Assembly: GCF_006517175.1 (NCBI RefSeq)
Contig: NZ_CP041186.1
Location: 4,119,074-4,183,073, forward strand
Length of the DNA stretch: 64,000 bases
From: Persicimonas caeni
GTDB lineage: Bacteria > Myxococcota_A > Bradymonadia > Bradymonadales > Bradymonadaceae
Reading direction: 5' to 3'
Shown: piece by piece, positions 1 through 8,647 of the stretch
Numbering within the stretch: position 1 is the first letter of the stretch
Layout: every line of letters starts with the position of its first letter
Program-made: the position numbers and the translations under genes
Notes under the pieces: generated by a model
What the model was told of the DNA's origin: nothing
Databases searched by the model: none
What the model saw: the letters and a program-made list of their open reading frames with translations, nothing else

Positions 1-1966
1 TGTTGATCTCCGTTGGTGGTGTGTCGCTTCGCAGGCGTCGGTACGAAGCGTCGAAGGCGCTGCAGAAGTGCTCGAACGACGGGTAGAATCGTTTCCAGTA
101 GCGATCGGCCTGGCCGTATTCTCGCCGAAGCAGGTCTTCCTCTTCGATTCGGTCGAGACGTTCCTGATAGACGTGCTGCGCGAGGACGTCGAGGTCGTGT
201 TGGTCCCGGGCCTCGAAGGGAAAGAACTCGGGCCGGCGCCCGTCGCCCTGTGCCATGTGACGAGCCAGCGCCCTCAGGTTCGGTCGGATATTCGACATCA
301 ACTCCTCGGGCGCATCTCCAAACCGCTCAGCCCACTGGTCGACATGCGAGGCGATGCGCTCCTCGACCCGGTCGACGTCTTCGGAGAGCAGCTCGTCGAC
401 AAATACCTGCGGAAGATCCCGTGTCCATTCTTCGAGCAGGCCGTCGAATATTTCCTTTTGGTCCTCGTAGACGAGCAGCATTCGTCGGACCTGCTCGATG
501 TTGTCGTGGTCGGCCCGCACCTCGTACTCGACACGGTACCAGCCTACGGGCAGCAACTCCGTGTACGGCACAGGGTTGATATTGATGCCGGTGTCCATCT
601 GACGAGCGAGCCGTCGCACCAGCGCCACCGAAATCTGCTCGATAGGCGTACGTTCGGCGGGATCCCCGCCGGTTTCCAATCCACCGAAGATGTCTTCGAC
701 GTCGGCCCAGTGGATGAGTTGGCGCCAGTCGTCGATGAACGAGACGATGTGAGCTTCGTCGGTACCGCCAAATCTCGGGCCACGCAGCGCCCGTCCGACC
801 ATTTGGGTGAGCAGGATCGAACTCGTGGTCTTCCTGGTCAGGAACACAGTCTTCGCGTCCGGGACGTCCGTGCCCTCTGTCAGGATCCCGATGTTGACGA
901 CAACATCGAGCTCGCCGTTCTTGAACGCCTCGATGACCTGGTCGTTGCTGTGGCGAGTCTTGTTCCGCTCCTCGGCCGTTCGCCCTCGCGGGTCGGTATG
1001 GGAAAAGACCGAGCCGGCCCGCACGCCGCGATCCTCGAGCATCTCCTCGAGCATGATGCACTGCGGCCAACGGTCGGCGAAGATGATGGTCTGCCCGTAC
1101 AGTGCCCGGTTCTGAGCGTAGTGGTCCGCGATGTGGGCGTTGCGCTCCCGGTTTTCCGCGAGCTGGGTGATGATCGACTCGGGCAGGTCTCGATTGGTGC
1201 GTGACCATCGCTCGTAGTCGGTGGCGTCGAAGGTGGGCGTGAAGTCGAGCGGGATGTCGTGGATCTTAGGCTGCGCGAGGACCCGGGCCGCCATCAGATC
1301 GTCGGCGGTGACCCGATAGATGATGCCCTGCGGAAACAACTCTCCTAGCCACCCACGCTTGCCCTCGTCGGTGTACGTGGGAGTTGCAGACATACCGAGA
1401 AGCTGCATGCGCGGGATCCGGTCACGCAGGGCGAGCAGCAGCCGGCGGTACGTGTTGGCCGGGGTGTGGTGGGCTTCATCGAAGACCACGAAGAGATCGT
1501 CGCCTGCGGCATCGATGAACTCTTCCAAGGCGTCCACGCCTCGTTTGTACGCACCTGTGATCGTCTGAATCGTCGCGATGACGACATCATCTCCCGGTTC
1601 GACGTGCCCGATGCGAAAGTGTCCAGGTGCCCCAGAAACCGTCCGCACGCTCACCTGCCGCTCCTCTCCGATCGCTTGCACGCCTTCCCCGAAGGCTTCG
1701 AACGCCTGCTCGAGAAGGTGGTGGGTATGAGCCAACCACAGCACTTTGCGACCCTCTCGAAGAGCGGTTCTTGCCAGGAACCGCGTGGCGATGAACGTCT
1801 TTCCTCCGCCCGTGGGGATGGAGAGCAGGGCGCCGGCTGCGTCGTCACGTTTGCCGTCGTACCACCGTTGTAGCGCGTCGAGCGCCTCTCGCTGGTGCTC
1901 GACCGGATGCTTGGTCGGGGAAACGCTCTTGGTGAGGTCGTATCGGGCGTACGCGTCGGTCATCAT
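1..1966 (-). CDS. SF2 DEAD/DEAH-box helicase, C-terminus cut by window edge
   Basis: The minus frame is open from ATG 1966 (a second ATG follows at 1963) to the left edge, giving at least 655 codons. Translation shows Walker A PTGGGKT (about residues 51-57), a DEAH-type Walker B in VVFDEAHHT, motif III GMSATP, and later TEGTDVPDAK and QMVGRALRGP, which are motifs V and VI of a ResIII/SF2 helicase. Such proteins translocate on or remodel nucleic acid, often in restriction or defence loci. A GGGATGGG stretch lies just before the start. It is divergent from the EVE-nuclease gene across a 279-bp gap. No nuclease or methylase domain is visible in the part present, so the exact system is unknown. 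Confidence 0.88.
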   Translation of the reverse strand, partial: MMTDAYARYDLTKSVSPTKHPVEHQREALDALQRWYDGKRDDAAGALLSIPTGGGKTFIATRFLARTALREGRKVLWLAHTHHLLEQAFEAFGEGVQAIGEERQVSVRTVSGAPGHFRIGHVEPGDDVVIATIQTITGAYKRGVDALEEFIDAAGDDLFVVFDEAHHTPANTYRRLLLALRDRIPRMQLLGMSATPTYTDEGKRGWLGELFPQGIIYRVTADDLMAARVLAQPKIHDIPLDFTPTFDATDYERWSRTNRDLPESIITQLAENRERNAHIADHYAQNRALYGQTIIFADRWPQCIMLEEMLEDRGVRAGSVFSHTDPRGRTAEERNKTRHSNDQVIEAFKNGELDVVVNIGILTEGTDVPDAKTVFLTRKTTSSILLTQMVGRALRGPRFGGTDEAHIVSFIDDWRQLIHWADVEDIFGGLETGGDPAERTPIEQISVALVRRLARQMDTGININPVPYTELLPVGWYRVEYEVRADHDNIEQVRRMLLVYEDQKEIFDGLLEEWTRDLPQVFVDELLSEDVDRVEERIASHVDQWAERFGDAPEELMSNIRPNLRALARHMAQGDGRRPEFFPFEARDQHDLDVLAQHVYQERLDRIEEEDLLRREYGQADRYWKRFYPSFEHFCSAFDASYRRLRSDTPPTEIN

Positions 1967-2088
1967 CCCATCCCAGAAGTCGGTGCGGTTTCAGCAAGCG
2001 CGAAAGCACGCGTCGTAGGTAGAAGCGGCTTCCGCTTCCCGTCGTTTCGACGAGTCATGGTGGCGGTGCGTCCATCATAGGCATTTCG

Positions 2089-2108
2089 GCTCGATTGCCC
2101 AATCGAGC
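2089..2108. promoter_or_regulatory. Perfect 9-bp inverted repeat in divergent intergenic region
   Basis: The arms GCTCGATTG and CAATCGAGC are exact reverse complements separated by CC. The site lies between the helicase start (1966, minus) and the EVE-nuclease start (2246, plus), where an operator shared by both genes would sit. It could also form a hairpin, but a two-base loop is too tight and no T-run follows. The function as an operator is inference. Confidence 0.4.
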
Positions 2109-2245
2109 AGTGGGATTTTCTTCCCGGAGGTGACGAGCGTGCCACCGTCCTCCAGCGCCGGCGGCGGTTTACACCGGTCTGTCGTGCTTGCGGCTAGTAG
2201 GATTTCGCTGCATCCTACCCCCAACTTCTCCATGCAGGGGTATCT

Positions 2246-3274
2246 ATGTCCGAAGAATCATTTCTCCAGCGCCTCATCGGAGCCGGCAAGGTGATGCTTG
2301 ACGAATTCACCCGGTCCAGCGAGCTGCACCGCGAGTCGAGCAGAGAGCACGCGATCCGGCCGCCGGAACTTGCCATCACACCTGAGGCCGCGGCGCGCAG
2401 AAAAGCTGGTGACACCTCGATACGCTATTGGCTCTGGGTCGCAGGTTCGGAGTCCTATCTGGACTTTGCCGGCAACGAGCGCCCAGAACTCGATCCGGAC
2501 AGGAGTGCTCGCTCGGCCGGCTGGTGGACTTGCGATTCGAGCGTTCTCGAAGGTGACTTGATCATGCTGTACCGGAAGTCACCCAAGAGCGATATTGCCT
2601 ACATTCTCCAGGCGACATCAGACGCTTGGAACGTCGGGTACGATCCTTATGGCTCGACGGGCGAGGCGGCCGGCTGTGAGTGGCAACCGGTGGCAAAGCT
2701 GGATTCACCCATCCCGAACCGCACCCTTCGTTCTGCTCCCGAACTCGCCGACTGGCACGCTCAGAAGGTAAACTTCATCCAACGTTCATTTCCGATTCCC
2801 GCCGAGACCTGGGACGCGCTGTTGGAGTTGGCGGATCGCGGCGACCGGGAGAGCGGTGAGCAGAAGAGTTTGCCCACCACACCAGTCGAATCTGAGCGCG
2901 ACCTGGAGGAGCGCCTTAAAGCCGAGCTGCACCGGCTCGAGCCGTTCGGATATGAACTCGAGCTATGGCGCGATGAGAAAACAGGGAAGACGGGACAGCA
3001 ACTGGTTCTCGCGACGGGTGGACGACTCGACCTCCTTTGCATCGACAAACGAACAGGTAGCCTCGTCGTCCTCGAACTCAAGAATGTCGGAGTTCGGCGC
3101 GAGGTCGTTGGGCAGGTGACCAGCTACATGGGCTCGGTCAAGGAGGAGTACGCTGCTGGGCGAGACGTTGTCGGCCTAATCGTTGGACGTGGAACCGACG
3201 CCCATGCTGAGTCGAGCATCAACTTTCTAAGATCCGTAAACTTTATCGACGTTGCCGAGCTGGGTTTCGAATAG
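2246..3274 (+). CDS. EVE-like domain fused to NucS-like PD-(D/E)xK nuclease
   Basis: This is a 342-aa protein. The N-terminal half has the YWLWVAG signature and pattern of an EVE/PUA-like domain (about residues 55-190); this fold reads modified bases in DNA or RNA. The C-terminal half carries a nuclease core: GGRLDLL (about 258-264), LELKN (about 276) and QVTSYMG (about 290). That is the D, ExK and following Q of PD-(D/E)xK enzymes of the NucS/DUF91 type. The likely role is cleavage of DNA bearing non-host modification, or of repair-type structures. ATG 2246 is preceded by CAGGGG at good spacing. It is divergent from the helicase and convergent with the DUF4268 gene (49-bp gap). The specificity is not readable from sequence. 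Confidence 0.85.
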   Translation: MSEESFLQRLIGAGKVMLDEFTRSSELHRESSREHAIRPPELAITPEAAARRKAGDTSIRYWLWVAGSESYLDFAGNERPELDPDRSARSAGWWTCDSSVLEGDLIMLYRKSPKSDIAYILQATSDAWNVGYDPYGSTGEAAGCEWQPVAKLDSPIPNRTLRSAPELADWHAQKVNFIQRSFPIPAETWDALLELADRGDRESGEQKSLPTTPVESERDLEERLKAELHRLEPFGYELELWRDEKTGKTGQQLVLATGGRLDLLCIDKRTGSLVVLELKNVGVRREVVGQVTSYMGSVKEEYAAGRDVVGLIVGRGTDAHAESSINFLRSVNFIDVAELGFE

Positions 3275-3323
3275 CTACGCGAAAAACACCCCGCTAAATT
3301 TGCAACCGCAGATGTGCCGAGCC

Positions 3324-4265
3324 TTACGGCAGCCGCGACAAACGACCGTCGAACACCTTCTTGAACCGCAGCATCCGGTCGGTCGCCCACTTCAAGTACT
3401 CCTCGAGTTCCTCGTCGGAGTCCTCGATACTCCCGTCGCGATACGTGGCGATCCGGCATCCCCGACTGTTGTCGAGCCGCTCCCAGCGCAGCGGTTCACC
3501 GAACTCGTGTTCGATGGCCTCTCGTTCGGCCTGGAACGCCTCGAATATCTCCAGGTTCTCGTCGCCCTCGCCGGTGTCGATGTAAATCTCGGCTCGGATC
3601 TCGCCGCCGCGGGCAAAGCTAACTCCGTAGTTGAAGCCGCTGTGGCCGGATGAGAACGAGTACCAGTTCTGAGGCAGTCCTTTGCGTGCGCCCGTGAACC
3701 GATGCTCCTCGCGTAGGTGGTCGAGGAGGCGCTGGAAAAACTCTTGGTATGCCTTGGCCCGTTCGGAGAGCTCGCTCGACTTCGCAGCCTCCTGGGAGCG
3801 GCGCGTCCAGTCGTTTGGGAACGCGATGGGGCGAAAGTTAGCCGCCGGCGCTGAGTCGTCGATCTGCAGTACCTCGAGCACGACACCGAAGAAGTCGATG
3901 TCTCGACAGTGCTCGTTGAGCCAGTCGAGCGCCTGCCTGTGTTCCTCCCGAAACTCTCGGCAAATCCAGATTACGCCACCTGCAGTGGTGCCGGCTGCAT
4001 AGGTCAGCAGCTGACCGAGGTGGGAGTGATCTGTGACTTCGAGCTGGTTCTCGATGACGACGAGTTGGTTTCGACCTAGATCCCGCGCGAGCAGGTCGAC
4101 CGAGAAGTCGCCGACGCTCGACTCGCGGCGAACCAGCTCGAGCTCGAGGCCGATGGCGTCACCGAGCATCTCGATCTGGTCGGCGAGCCACGGTGTGAAT
4201 TCGGTGGCTTCGTGAGCCCATACATGCCGGGGATCCAGCCGCTTGAGATTACCTAACTTGCCCAT
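3324..4265 (-). CDS. DUF4268 family protein with PD-(D/E)xK-like N-terminus
   Basis: This is a 313-aa protein. The N-terminal part has the restriction-nuclease-like arrangement VGDFSVDLLARD (about 52-63) then VVIENQLE and DHSHLGQLLTYAAG (about 68-90). This corresponds to the D and E-x-(Q/K) strands of a PD-(D/E)xK fold, with Q in the usual lysine place. The C-terminal half (about 175-313), with WYSFSSG and EIYIDTGE, matches my memory of DUF4268. Members are common in defence islands and are presumed nucleases. ATG 4265 has a GGAAGGAATC ribosome site just upstream. It faces the EVE-nuclease gene, so the two are not an operon. Whether the E-x-Q core still cleaves DNA is uncertain. Confidence 0.8.
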   Translation of the reverse strand: MGKLGNLKRLDPRHVWAHEATEFTPWLADQIEMLGDAIGLELELVRRESSVGDFSVDLLARDLGRNQLVVIENQLEVTDHSHLGQLLTYAAGTTAGGVIWICREFREEHRQALDWLNEHCRDIDFFGVVLEVLQIDDSAPAANFRPIAFPNDWTRRSQEAAKSSELSERAKAYQEFFQRLLDHLREEHRFTGARKGLPQNWYSFSSGHSGFNYGVSFARGGEIRAEIYIDTGEGDENLEIFEAFQAEREAIEHEFGEPLRWERLDNSRGCRIATYRDGSIEDSDEELEEYLKWATDRMLRFKKVFDGRLSRLP

Positions 4266-4705
4266 GATTCCTTCCCTACGACTAAATCAAACCCATCTAC
4301 TTTCGTTGGCGCGGATCGGGGTCGTACGCGGTTTGGCGGTGCGCTTCCGTCTCGACTTTCACACACTCATTTCATACACTCATCGTGGCGTGGTTAGGGT
4401 AGGAGTTTCCCCCTGAGCCACCATGCTCGTGACGATACTCGGGAGAGACGAGCGTGTCGACCGGGTGTAAACAGCACTCCCTTCACATGTTGCGGAGGGT
4501 CTCGCCACGCGCTTACCGCGAAGAAAGTACGAGATTCCCCTTGCGCTATGGCGTTTCCGCCAATAGCCTTCCTGCATACGCAGTCGACAAAGCGGTGCGG
4601 AATCCGCTCCGCGTTAGGCACTCGCGAAGGCTTCTCAATAGCCGTTCAAGACAGCCTTTGTGCCAATTCGACGACGATAACCAACTGAAACAAAGGGGTA
4701 ATACT
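4266..4705. other. Intergenic region upstream of TerB operon
   Basis: This is 440 bp between the divergent DUF4268 and TerB-like genes. It holds a hairpin at 4545-4567 (GCTATGGCG, TTTC, CGCCAATAGC, one bulged A) and a short direct repeat ACACTCAT at 4361-4384. The frame of the TerB gene stays open back to 4454, but that extension is arginine- and serine-rich and lacks a ribosome site. I found no GG-N10-GC sigma-54 site and no convincing -35/-10 pair. Confidence 0.4.
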
Positions 4706-5581
4706 ATGGCCGATCCAGAGGAGTTTGACTTCACCGAACTTCCCGACGAGGAGCGCCTGGCATTTTTCGGTGCGCTGTTCTGTATGTCGGCGATCGATGG
4801 CGAAGTCGATCGCGAGGAGCTCTTCGTCATCTACGAGCTTATTGACTCGGAGGGCCTCAGTGACGAGTCCAAGGAGAAGCTTCGCAATTTCGTTATCGAA
4901 CCTCCCGACTTTAAGGAGTGCCTCGACGTACTGAACGAGGGGAACGAGACTCTCCGCTACGCATTGATGATCAACCTCGTTGAGGTTGCAAAGGCGGATG
5001 CACTTGTAGACCCGACCGAAGAGGAAGCACTACAGCAGGCGCAATTGAAGTTGGGCATTACGGATGCGCAGTTCGAGGAAATCGTGTCGTATGTCGAAAC
5101 GATGCAAGAGCTGCGAGAACGAGGTGTTGACGATGATCGGGCGACCGATGCTGTGAAAGCAGCGGTGTCGGGAATGACTGCAGTAGGTGTGCCCGTGGCT
5201 GCTGTGTACTTCTCCGGCTCGATTATCGGGCTCAGTGCCGCGGGCATCACATCTGGGCTTGCAGCATTGGGATTGGGGCTTGGGATGGTTCCAGGAATTG
5301 GGGTGGCGGCGCTGATGGGCGCGGCAGCGTTCGGCGCGCTAGCAGTAGCTCTGGACCTGGGCTCCTCTCGCAAGAAGGAGACATTGAGGAAGCAGAAGGA
5401 GCGCCGCGCTCAGCGGCTGATCGCCAACCTGCAAGACGCCATCACGCACATGATGAATCGCGTTGAAGATCTGCGGCAGGCCGCCGAAGAATCCGCTGCG
5501 AATCGCGAAGCCATCGAGAAGCTCACTCACCGCATCCGACAGCTAAAGAAGATCATTGCCAAGCGAAAAAAAGCCAGTTGA
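4706..5581 (+). CDS. TerB-like membrane protein
   Basis: A 291-aa protein starting at ATG 4706 with CAAAGGGG 9 bases upstream. Residues about 15-50 carry the acidic TerB helical signature: FFGALFCMSAIDGEVD then a second acidic helix, resembling the metal-binding tellurite-resistance TerB fold. Residues about 155-215 are two hydrophobic segments rich in Gly and Ala, so it is probably membrane-anchored. The C-terminal 70 residues are a Lys/Arg/Glu-rich coiled coil. TerB domains occur in phage-defence and stress systems (for example Shango) and are thought to sense metal or membrane state. It overlaps the next gene by 26 bp, so the pair is probably translationally coupled. Confidence 0.8.
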   Translation: MADPEEFDFTELPDEERLAFFGALFCMSAIDGEVDREELFVIYELIDSEGLSDESKEKLRNFVIEPPDFKECLDVLNEGNETLRYALMINLVEVAKADALVDPTEEEALQQAQLKLGITDAQFEEIVSYVETMQELRERGVDDDRATDAVKAAVSGMTAVGVPVAAVYFSGSIIGLSAAGITSGLAALGLGLGMVPGIGVAALMGAAAFGALAVALDLGSSRKKETLRKQKERRAQRLIANLQDAITHMMNRVEDLRQAAEESAANREAIEKLTHRIRQLKKIIAKRKKAS

Positions 5582-7058
5582 GCCCATCGCGCTGTCTGAC
5601 AGCTTCTTGGAGGAATTGGCGGTCGTGCTAAGCGCACAAGCTCGCCTCGTCGAGACTGTGTCGGTTCGTCTCGACGAGGCTGAGGCTGCGTTGAGTCAGA
5701 CGGGGGAAAACCGTCGTGACATTCTCGAGCTCGAGCGCGACCTAGCCGAAATCGAGGCGTCTGCTGACCTCCTGTGTGATGGGGATGTAGACGATTTCGA
5801 GGCGATCGAGATTGAGTCGCTTTATGCCGAGATCGATGCGCGCTTTGAGAGCACGTCGTGCCGCTGGCAGTACCGAAGCTGGCGTACGTTCGTGAACGAG
5901 GCGGCCGCACAGAATGTCTCAGCGGAGGGGACGATTGCTCCGCCGCTCGAGGCGCTGCTCAGCGATGAAGACCTCGAGCAGCTTCGGAACTCCGACTACG
6001 ACGCTCAATTCCGCTGGGATCCGTGGGATTACGGTGTTGTTGGTGTCGCAGGAGTTCTCGCCGCGCTCACAGACTTCCTGCTCGTCAAGATCCCGCAGGA
6101 CATCGCGGTTGGCGAGTTCGCCGGCCAAACCGGCAGTCCAATTACGGCTTGGCTGAAGCAGTACAATACTTCTGACAAAGAACAGCAGGATTGGTTCGCA
6201 CAATTCGCACGTTGGTGCGAAAAGACCTGCAAGACCCCATACGATGGCTTTCGCTCTGCTGACGGGAAACCGTTTCCAGGCATGTCCCCACACACCCATC
6301 GCTTCCAGACCCTTGGCCACGCTCCAATTCTGGGTCTCATCTTTGGCATCATAGATCTCTGTCGAGGGACTATTACCGGCTTCAAATACGACATTGGCTC
6401 CGGGACGCACACGCCGTTTATCGGCAGACCAGCGGCCAACGGAGAGCGTGTTGGAGTATTCACCGCTTTTCTGAAGCAGGTCGGCCATATGCTGTCCGAT
6501 GTGTGCACGCCTTCGGGCTTGCCTGCTCCACTCATGCAGCTTTTCCAGTTTTTGAACGTCGGCGAGATCGAAATCAATGGGGAGAAGAGAACGCTGGCCA
6601 AGCTGGCTCGTTGGATGGACTACAACGGCTTTGATCTGCGTCATTTCTTGACCAGCAGCATCAGTGTCGCCGTCGTCGAACTGGTCGTGCGCGGCTATGC
6701 CATGATCCGATATTTCCTCAAGCACGGCGAGGTGGAGTTTCCCGGCGCTGGCGATCCGAAGTTACGTTCGATGCTGCTAACCGCCCACGGGATCGCTTGT
6801 TTGGGCAACGCTGGAAAGATCGTCCTCTACCAGGGCAATCCCCTGGCCATCAATCTCGCGGAATGGATGGCGCTGTCCAAGTACGCCGTCAGTCACACGA
6901 AGTACGTGCTGTTCGAGCGGCATCGACTGCGCATGGAGCACCTCGAGCGCCTAACGGCTGCAGAATGGGATCGGCTCGAAGAGAACATGCGCAGTATCAG
7001 TGCGGTCGTGTGCGACCAGAGCGCAGAGCTCATCGAGTTGGGTACGGAGCAGCAGTAG
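5556..7058 (+). CDS. Unknown 500-aa protein of TerB operon
   Basis: No family recognised with confidence. The start is taken as TTG 5556, inside the end of the TerB-like gene, with AAGAAG upstream. The first 100 residues are acidic and helical. The middle has hydrophobic stretches around GVVGVAGVLAALTDFLL and HAPILGLIFGIIDLCRG. Conserved-looking polar groups (PQDIAVGEFAGQTGS, HTHRF, GTHTPF) suggest a His-rich active or metal site near membrane-associated helices. A hydrophobic helix follows near SISVAVVELVVRGY. Position between two TerB-domain genes suggests work in the same membrane-linked Ter-like complex. A membrane metal-dependent hydrolase is possible but is only a guess. Confidence 0.7.
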   Translation: MPSEKKPVEPIALSDSFLEELAVVLSAQARLVETVSVRLDEAEAALSQTGENRRDILELERDLAEIEASADLLCDGDVDDFEAIEIESLYAEIDARFESTSCRWQYRSWRTFVNEAAAQNVSAEGTIAPPLEALLSDEDLEQLRNSDYDAQFRWDPWDYGVVGVAGVLAALTDFLLVKIPQDIAVGEFAGQTGSPITAWLKQYNTSDKEQQDWFAQFARWCEKTCKTPYDGFRSADGKPFPGMSPHTHRFQTLGHAPILGLIFGIIDLCRGTITGFKYDIGSGTHTPFIGRPAANGERVGVFTAFLKQVGHMLSDVCTPSGLPAPLMQLFQFLNVGEIEINGEKRTLAKLARWMDYNGFDLRHFLTSSISVAVVELVVRGYAMIRYFLKHGEVEFPGAGDPKLRSMLLTAHGIACLGNAGKIVLYQGNPLAINLAEWMALSKYAVSHTKYVLFERHRLRMEHLERLTAAEWDRLEENMRSISAVVCDQSAELIELGTEQQ

Positions 7059-7135
7059 CCAGGCCGGAAATCAGCTCGTCATCGGAGGTTGATACTGGCC
7101 ATTATGAACAGAAAAAGCCCCCCTGGGAGAGTTGC

Positions 7136-8632
7136 ATGTACTTCTCTAACGCATCGAGAGCCACACTTCAGGTACATTCCGAACTCCGTCAGAGCTTCGG
7201 TTCGTTGAATAACGAGGTGATCAACGCGCTTCTCGGCGAAGAGGTTGCCGCCGAGTACGGGGACTTGGTGCCGCTTATCAACCTTGGTAGTGCGTTGATG
7301 TCCGGCGACTCGCTCATGTTCGCGCTTGCAAAGATGAAGGGATGGCGTGTCGTTGGTCGTGGTGTCGATGCGGTGGTCTCTACGTTTGTGACATCCGCTT
7401 GGTTTGCTATCAAATATCCGTTGCTCGGCGGCGTGCTGAAGGCGATACCATTCGTTTCGGGCTTCTTCGGCCCTCCAGGCTGGTTGGTTACAGGTGTGAG
7501 CTTTGCGGCGATGAAGGGTGTTCGAACGGTTGTGTCGGGGGTGACGGCCAAACGGGATCGTCAAAGGGAGATTGCTTTTCTCAAGGCGGCAATTCCCTCG
7601 CTGTACGCACTCGCGGATCGTGATGGCGAAGTGAGTATCGAAGAGCTTCGGTTCATGCGCGACCTGCTCCGTCGCGTCCCGAGCAAAGGCAGCTTTGACC
7701 CACGTGCACGTCTGGAAACCGTCCGAGAGAGCAATGCGGAGGAACTCGCTCTTCAAGCGATTCGAGAGCAGAGCCTGACGGCCGCGCATAAGGAGACGCT
7801 ACTTAAATTTGGTGTGCTCATTTGTCATTCCGACGGCGACTTTGATTCGACGGAGAAGGATTTCTTTGCTCGCCTTGCCAAGGCACTTGGGTACAGCGAA
7901 GAGAAGTACCTCGAGTTCGTCAGCGAGGTCGAGCGCCAGCACGAGCGCGAAAAAGTTCTTGCTGAAGGCGCAATCCGCGCGCTTTGGACCATCGCTGAGG
8001 CCGATGGGATGCAGGAGGACGAACTCGAACTCCTGGATATGACCCTGATGAGCCAAGTGCCGCCCGAAGCAGAGCGTCGGCGCATCGTAAACGACATTCG
8101 GGAATCGTCAGGAAGTCCTGCGTGGTCGAAGTCGCGCATTACGCAGGGGCAACCGCTGACAAAATCGCAGTCGCTGCTGAAGAAGCTACCGTTCACCAAG
8201 TCAGAACCCGACTATTCGCAGGATCTACAGATCATCGTCGATGAAGCAGCGATGTTTGTGGTGACGCTCGAGCGGCTTCGCAAACAGGAGGAACTGCGCA
8301 AGCACCGCGCTCGGCTGTTCGCGCTCGCAGAGTCGTACGGCATTGAACGGAAGGATGTCCAAAAGCAGCTCGAGAAGTTTCACAAAGCCGAGGACAAGGC
8401 GGAGAAGAAGCGCGAGAAGGTGGAGAAGGACACGAGTAGTTCTCGGTGTCCTAACTGTAGTGATGTCGGAAAGTTCGCTCTCTCTCAGCAGCGGTATCTT
8501 GGTCGAAACGAGTACGCGTGCGGCAGTTGTGGCGCGAAGATGCTCCTGTGCCGGATGCCCAAGTGTGTCGGTATGGTCGAGGCAGGCGACTTTTACGACG
8601 CTGAACTTTGTGAAGAGCACAGTCTCATTTGA
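7136..8632 (+). CDS. TerB-like protein with C-terminal zinc ribbon
   Basis: A 498-aa protein starting at ATG 7136 with GGGAGA six bases upstream. The frame is open further upstream but overlaps the preceding gene. After a Gly-rich hydrophobic N-terminal region (about 70-140), residues 150-310 contain TerB-like acidic repeats: ALADRDGEVSIEEL, GVLICHSDGDFDSTE and TIAEADGMQEDELELLD, each resembling the DG-containing TerB helix pairs. A Lys/Glu-rich linker leads to a cysteine cluster (CPNC, CGSC, CRMPKC, final CEEH; about 440-495), a treble or double zinc ribbon. It is third in the operon and ends 15 bp from the stop of the convergent sigma-54 activator. It is probably a cytosolic partner of the two upstream proteins. 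Confidence 0.82.
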   Translation: MYFSNASRATLQVHSELRQSFGSLNNEVINALLGEEVAAEYGDLVPLINLGSALMSGDSLMFALAKMKGWRVVGRGVDAVVSTFVTSAWFAIKYPLLGGVLKAIPFVSGFFGPPGWLVTGVSFAAMKGVRTVVSGVTAKRDRQREIAFLKAAIPSLYALADRDGEVSIEELRFMRDLLRRVPSKGSFDPRARLETVRESNAEELALQAIREQSLTAAHKETLLKFGVLICHSDGDFDSTEKDFFARLAKALGYSEEKYLEFVSEVERQHEREKVLAEGAIRALWTIAEADGMQEDELELLDMTLMSQVPPEAERRRIVNDIRESSGSPAWSKSRITQGQPLTKSQSLLKKLPFTKSEPDYSQDLQIIVDEAAMFVVTLERLRKQEELRKHRARLFALAESYGIERKDVQKQLEKFHKAEDKAEKKREKVEKDTSSSRCPNCSDVGKFALSQQRYLGRNEYACGSCGAKMLLCRMPKCVGMVEAGDFYDAELCEEHSLI

Positions 8633-8647
8633 TGCATCCAGTGTATC

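Noticed and set aside
68-1204. 378-codon plus-strand open frame
   Set aside because: It lies antisense to the SF2 helicase, whose motifs are intact; the plus peptide has no domain sense and reflects GC-rich codon structure.
4454-4705. N-terminal extension of the TerB-like gene
   Set aside because: Low-complexity basic peptide without a start site; ATG 4706 has a good ribosome site and begins the acidic domain.
6797-7135. N-terminal extension of the zinc-ribbon TerB gene
   Set aside because: It overlaps the preceding gene and is not TerB-like; ATG 7136 has GGGAGA at proper spacing.
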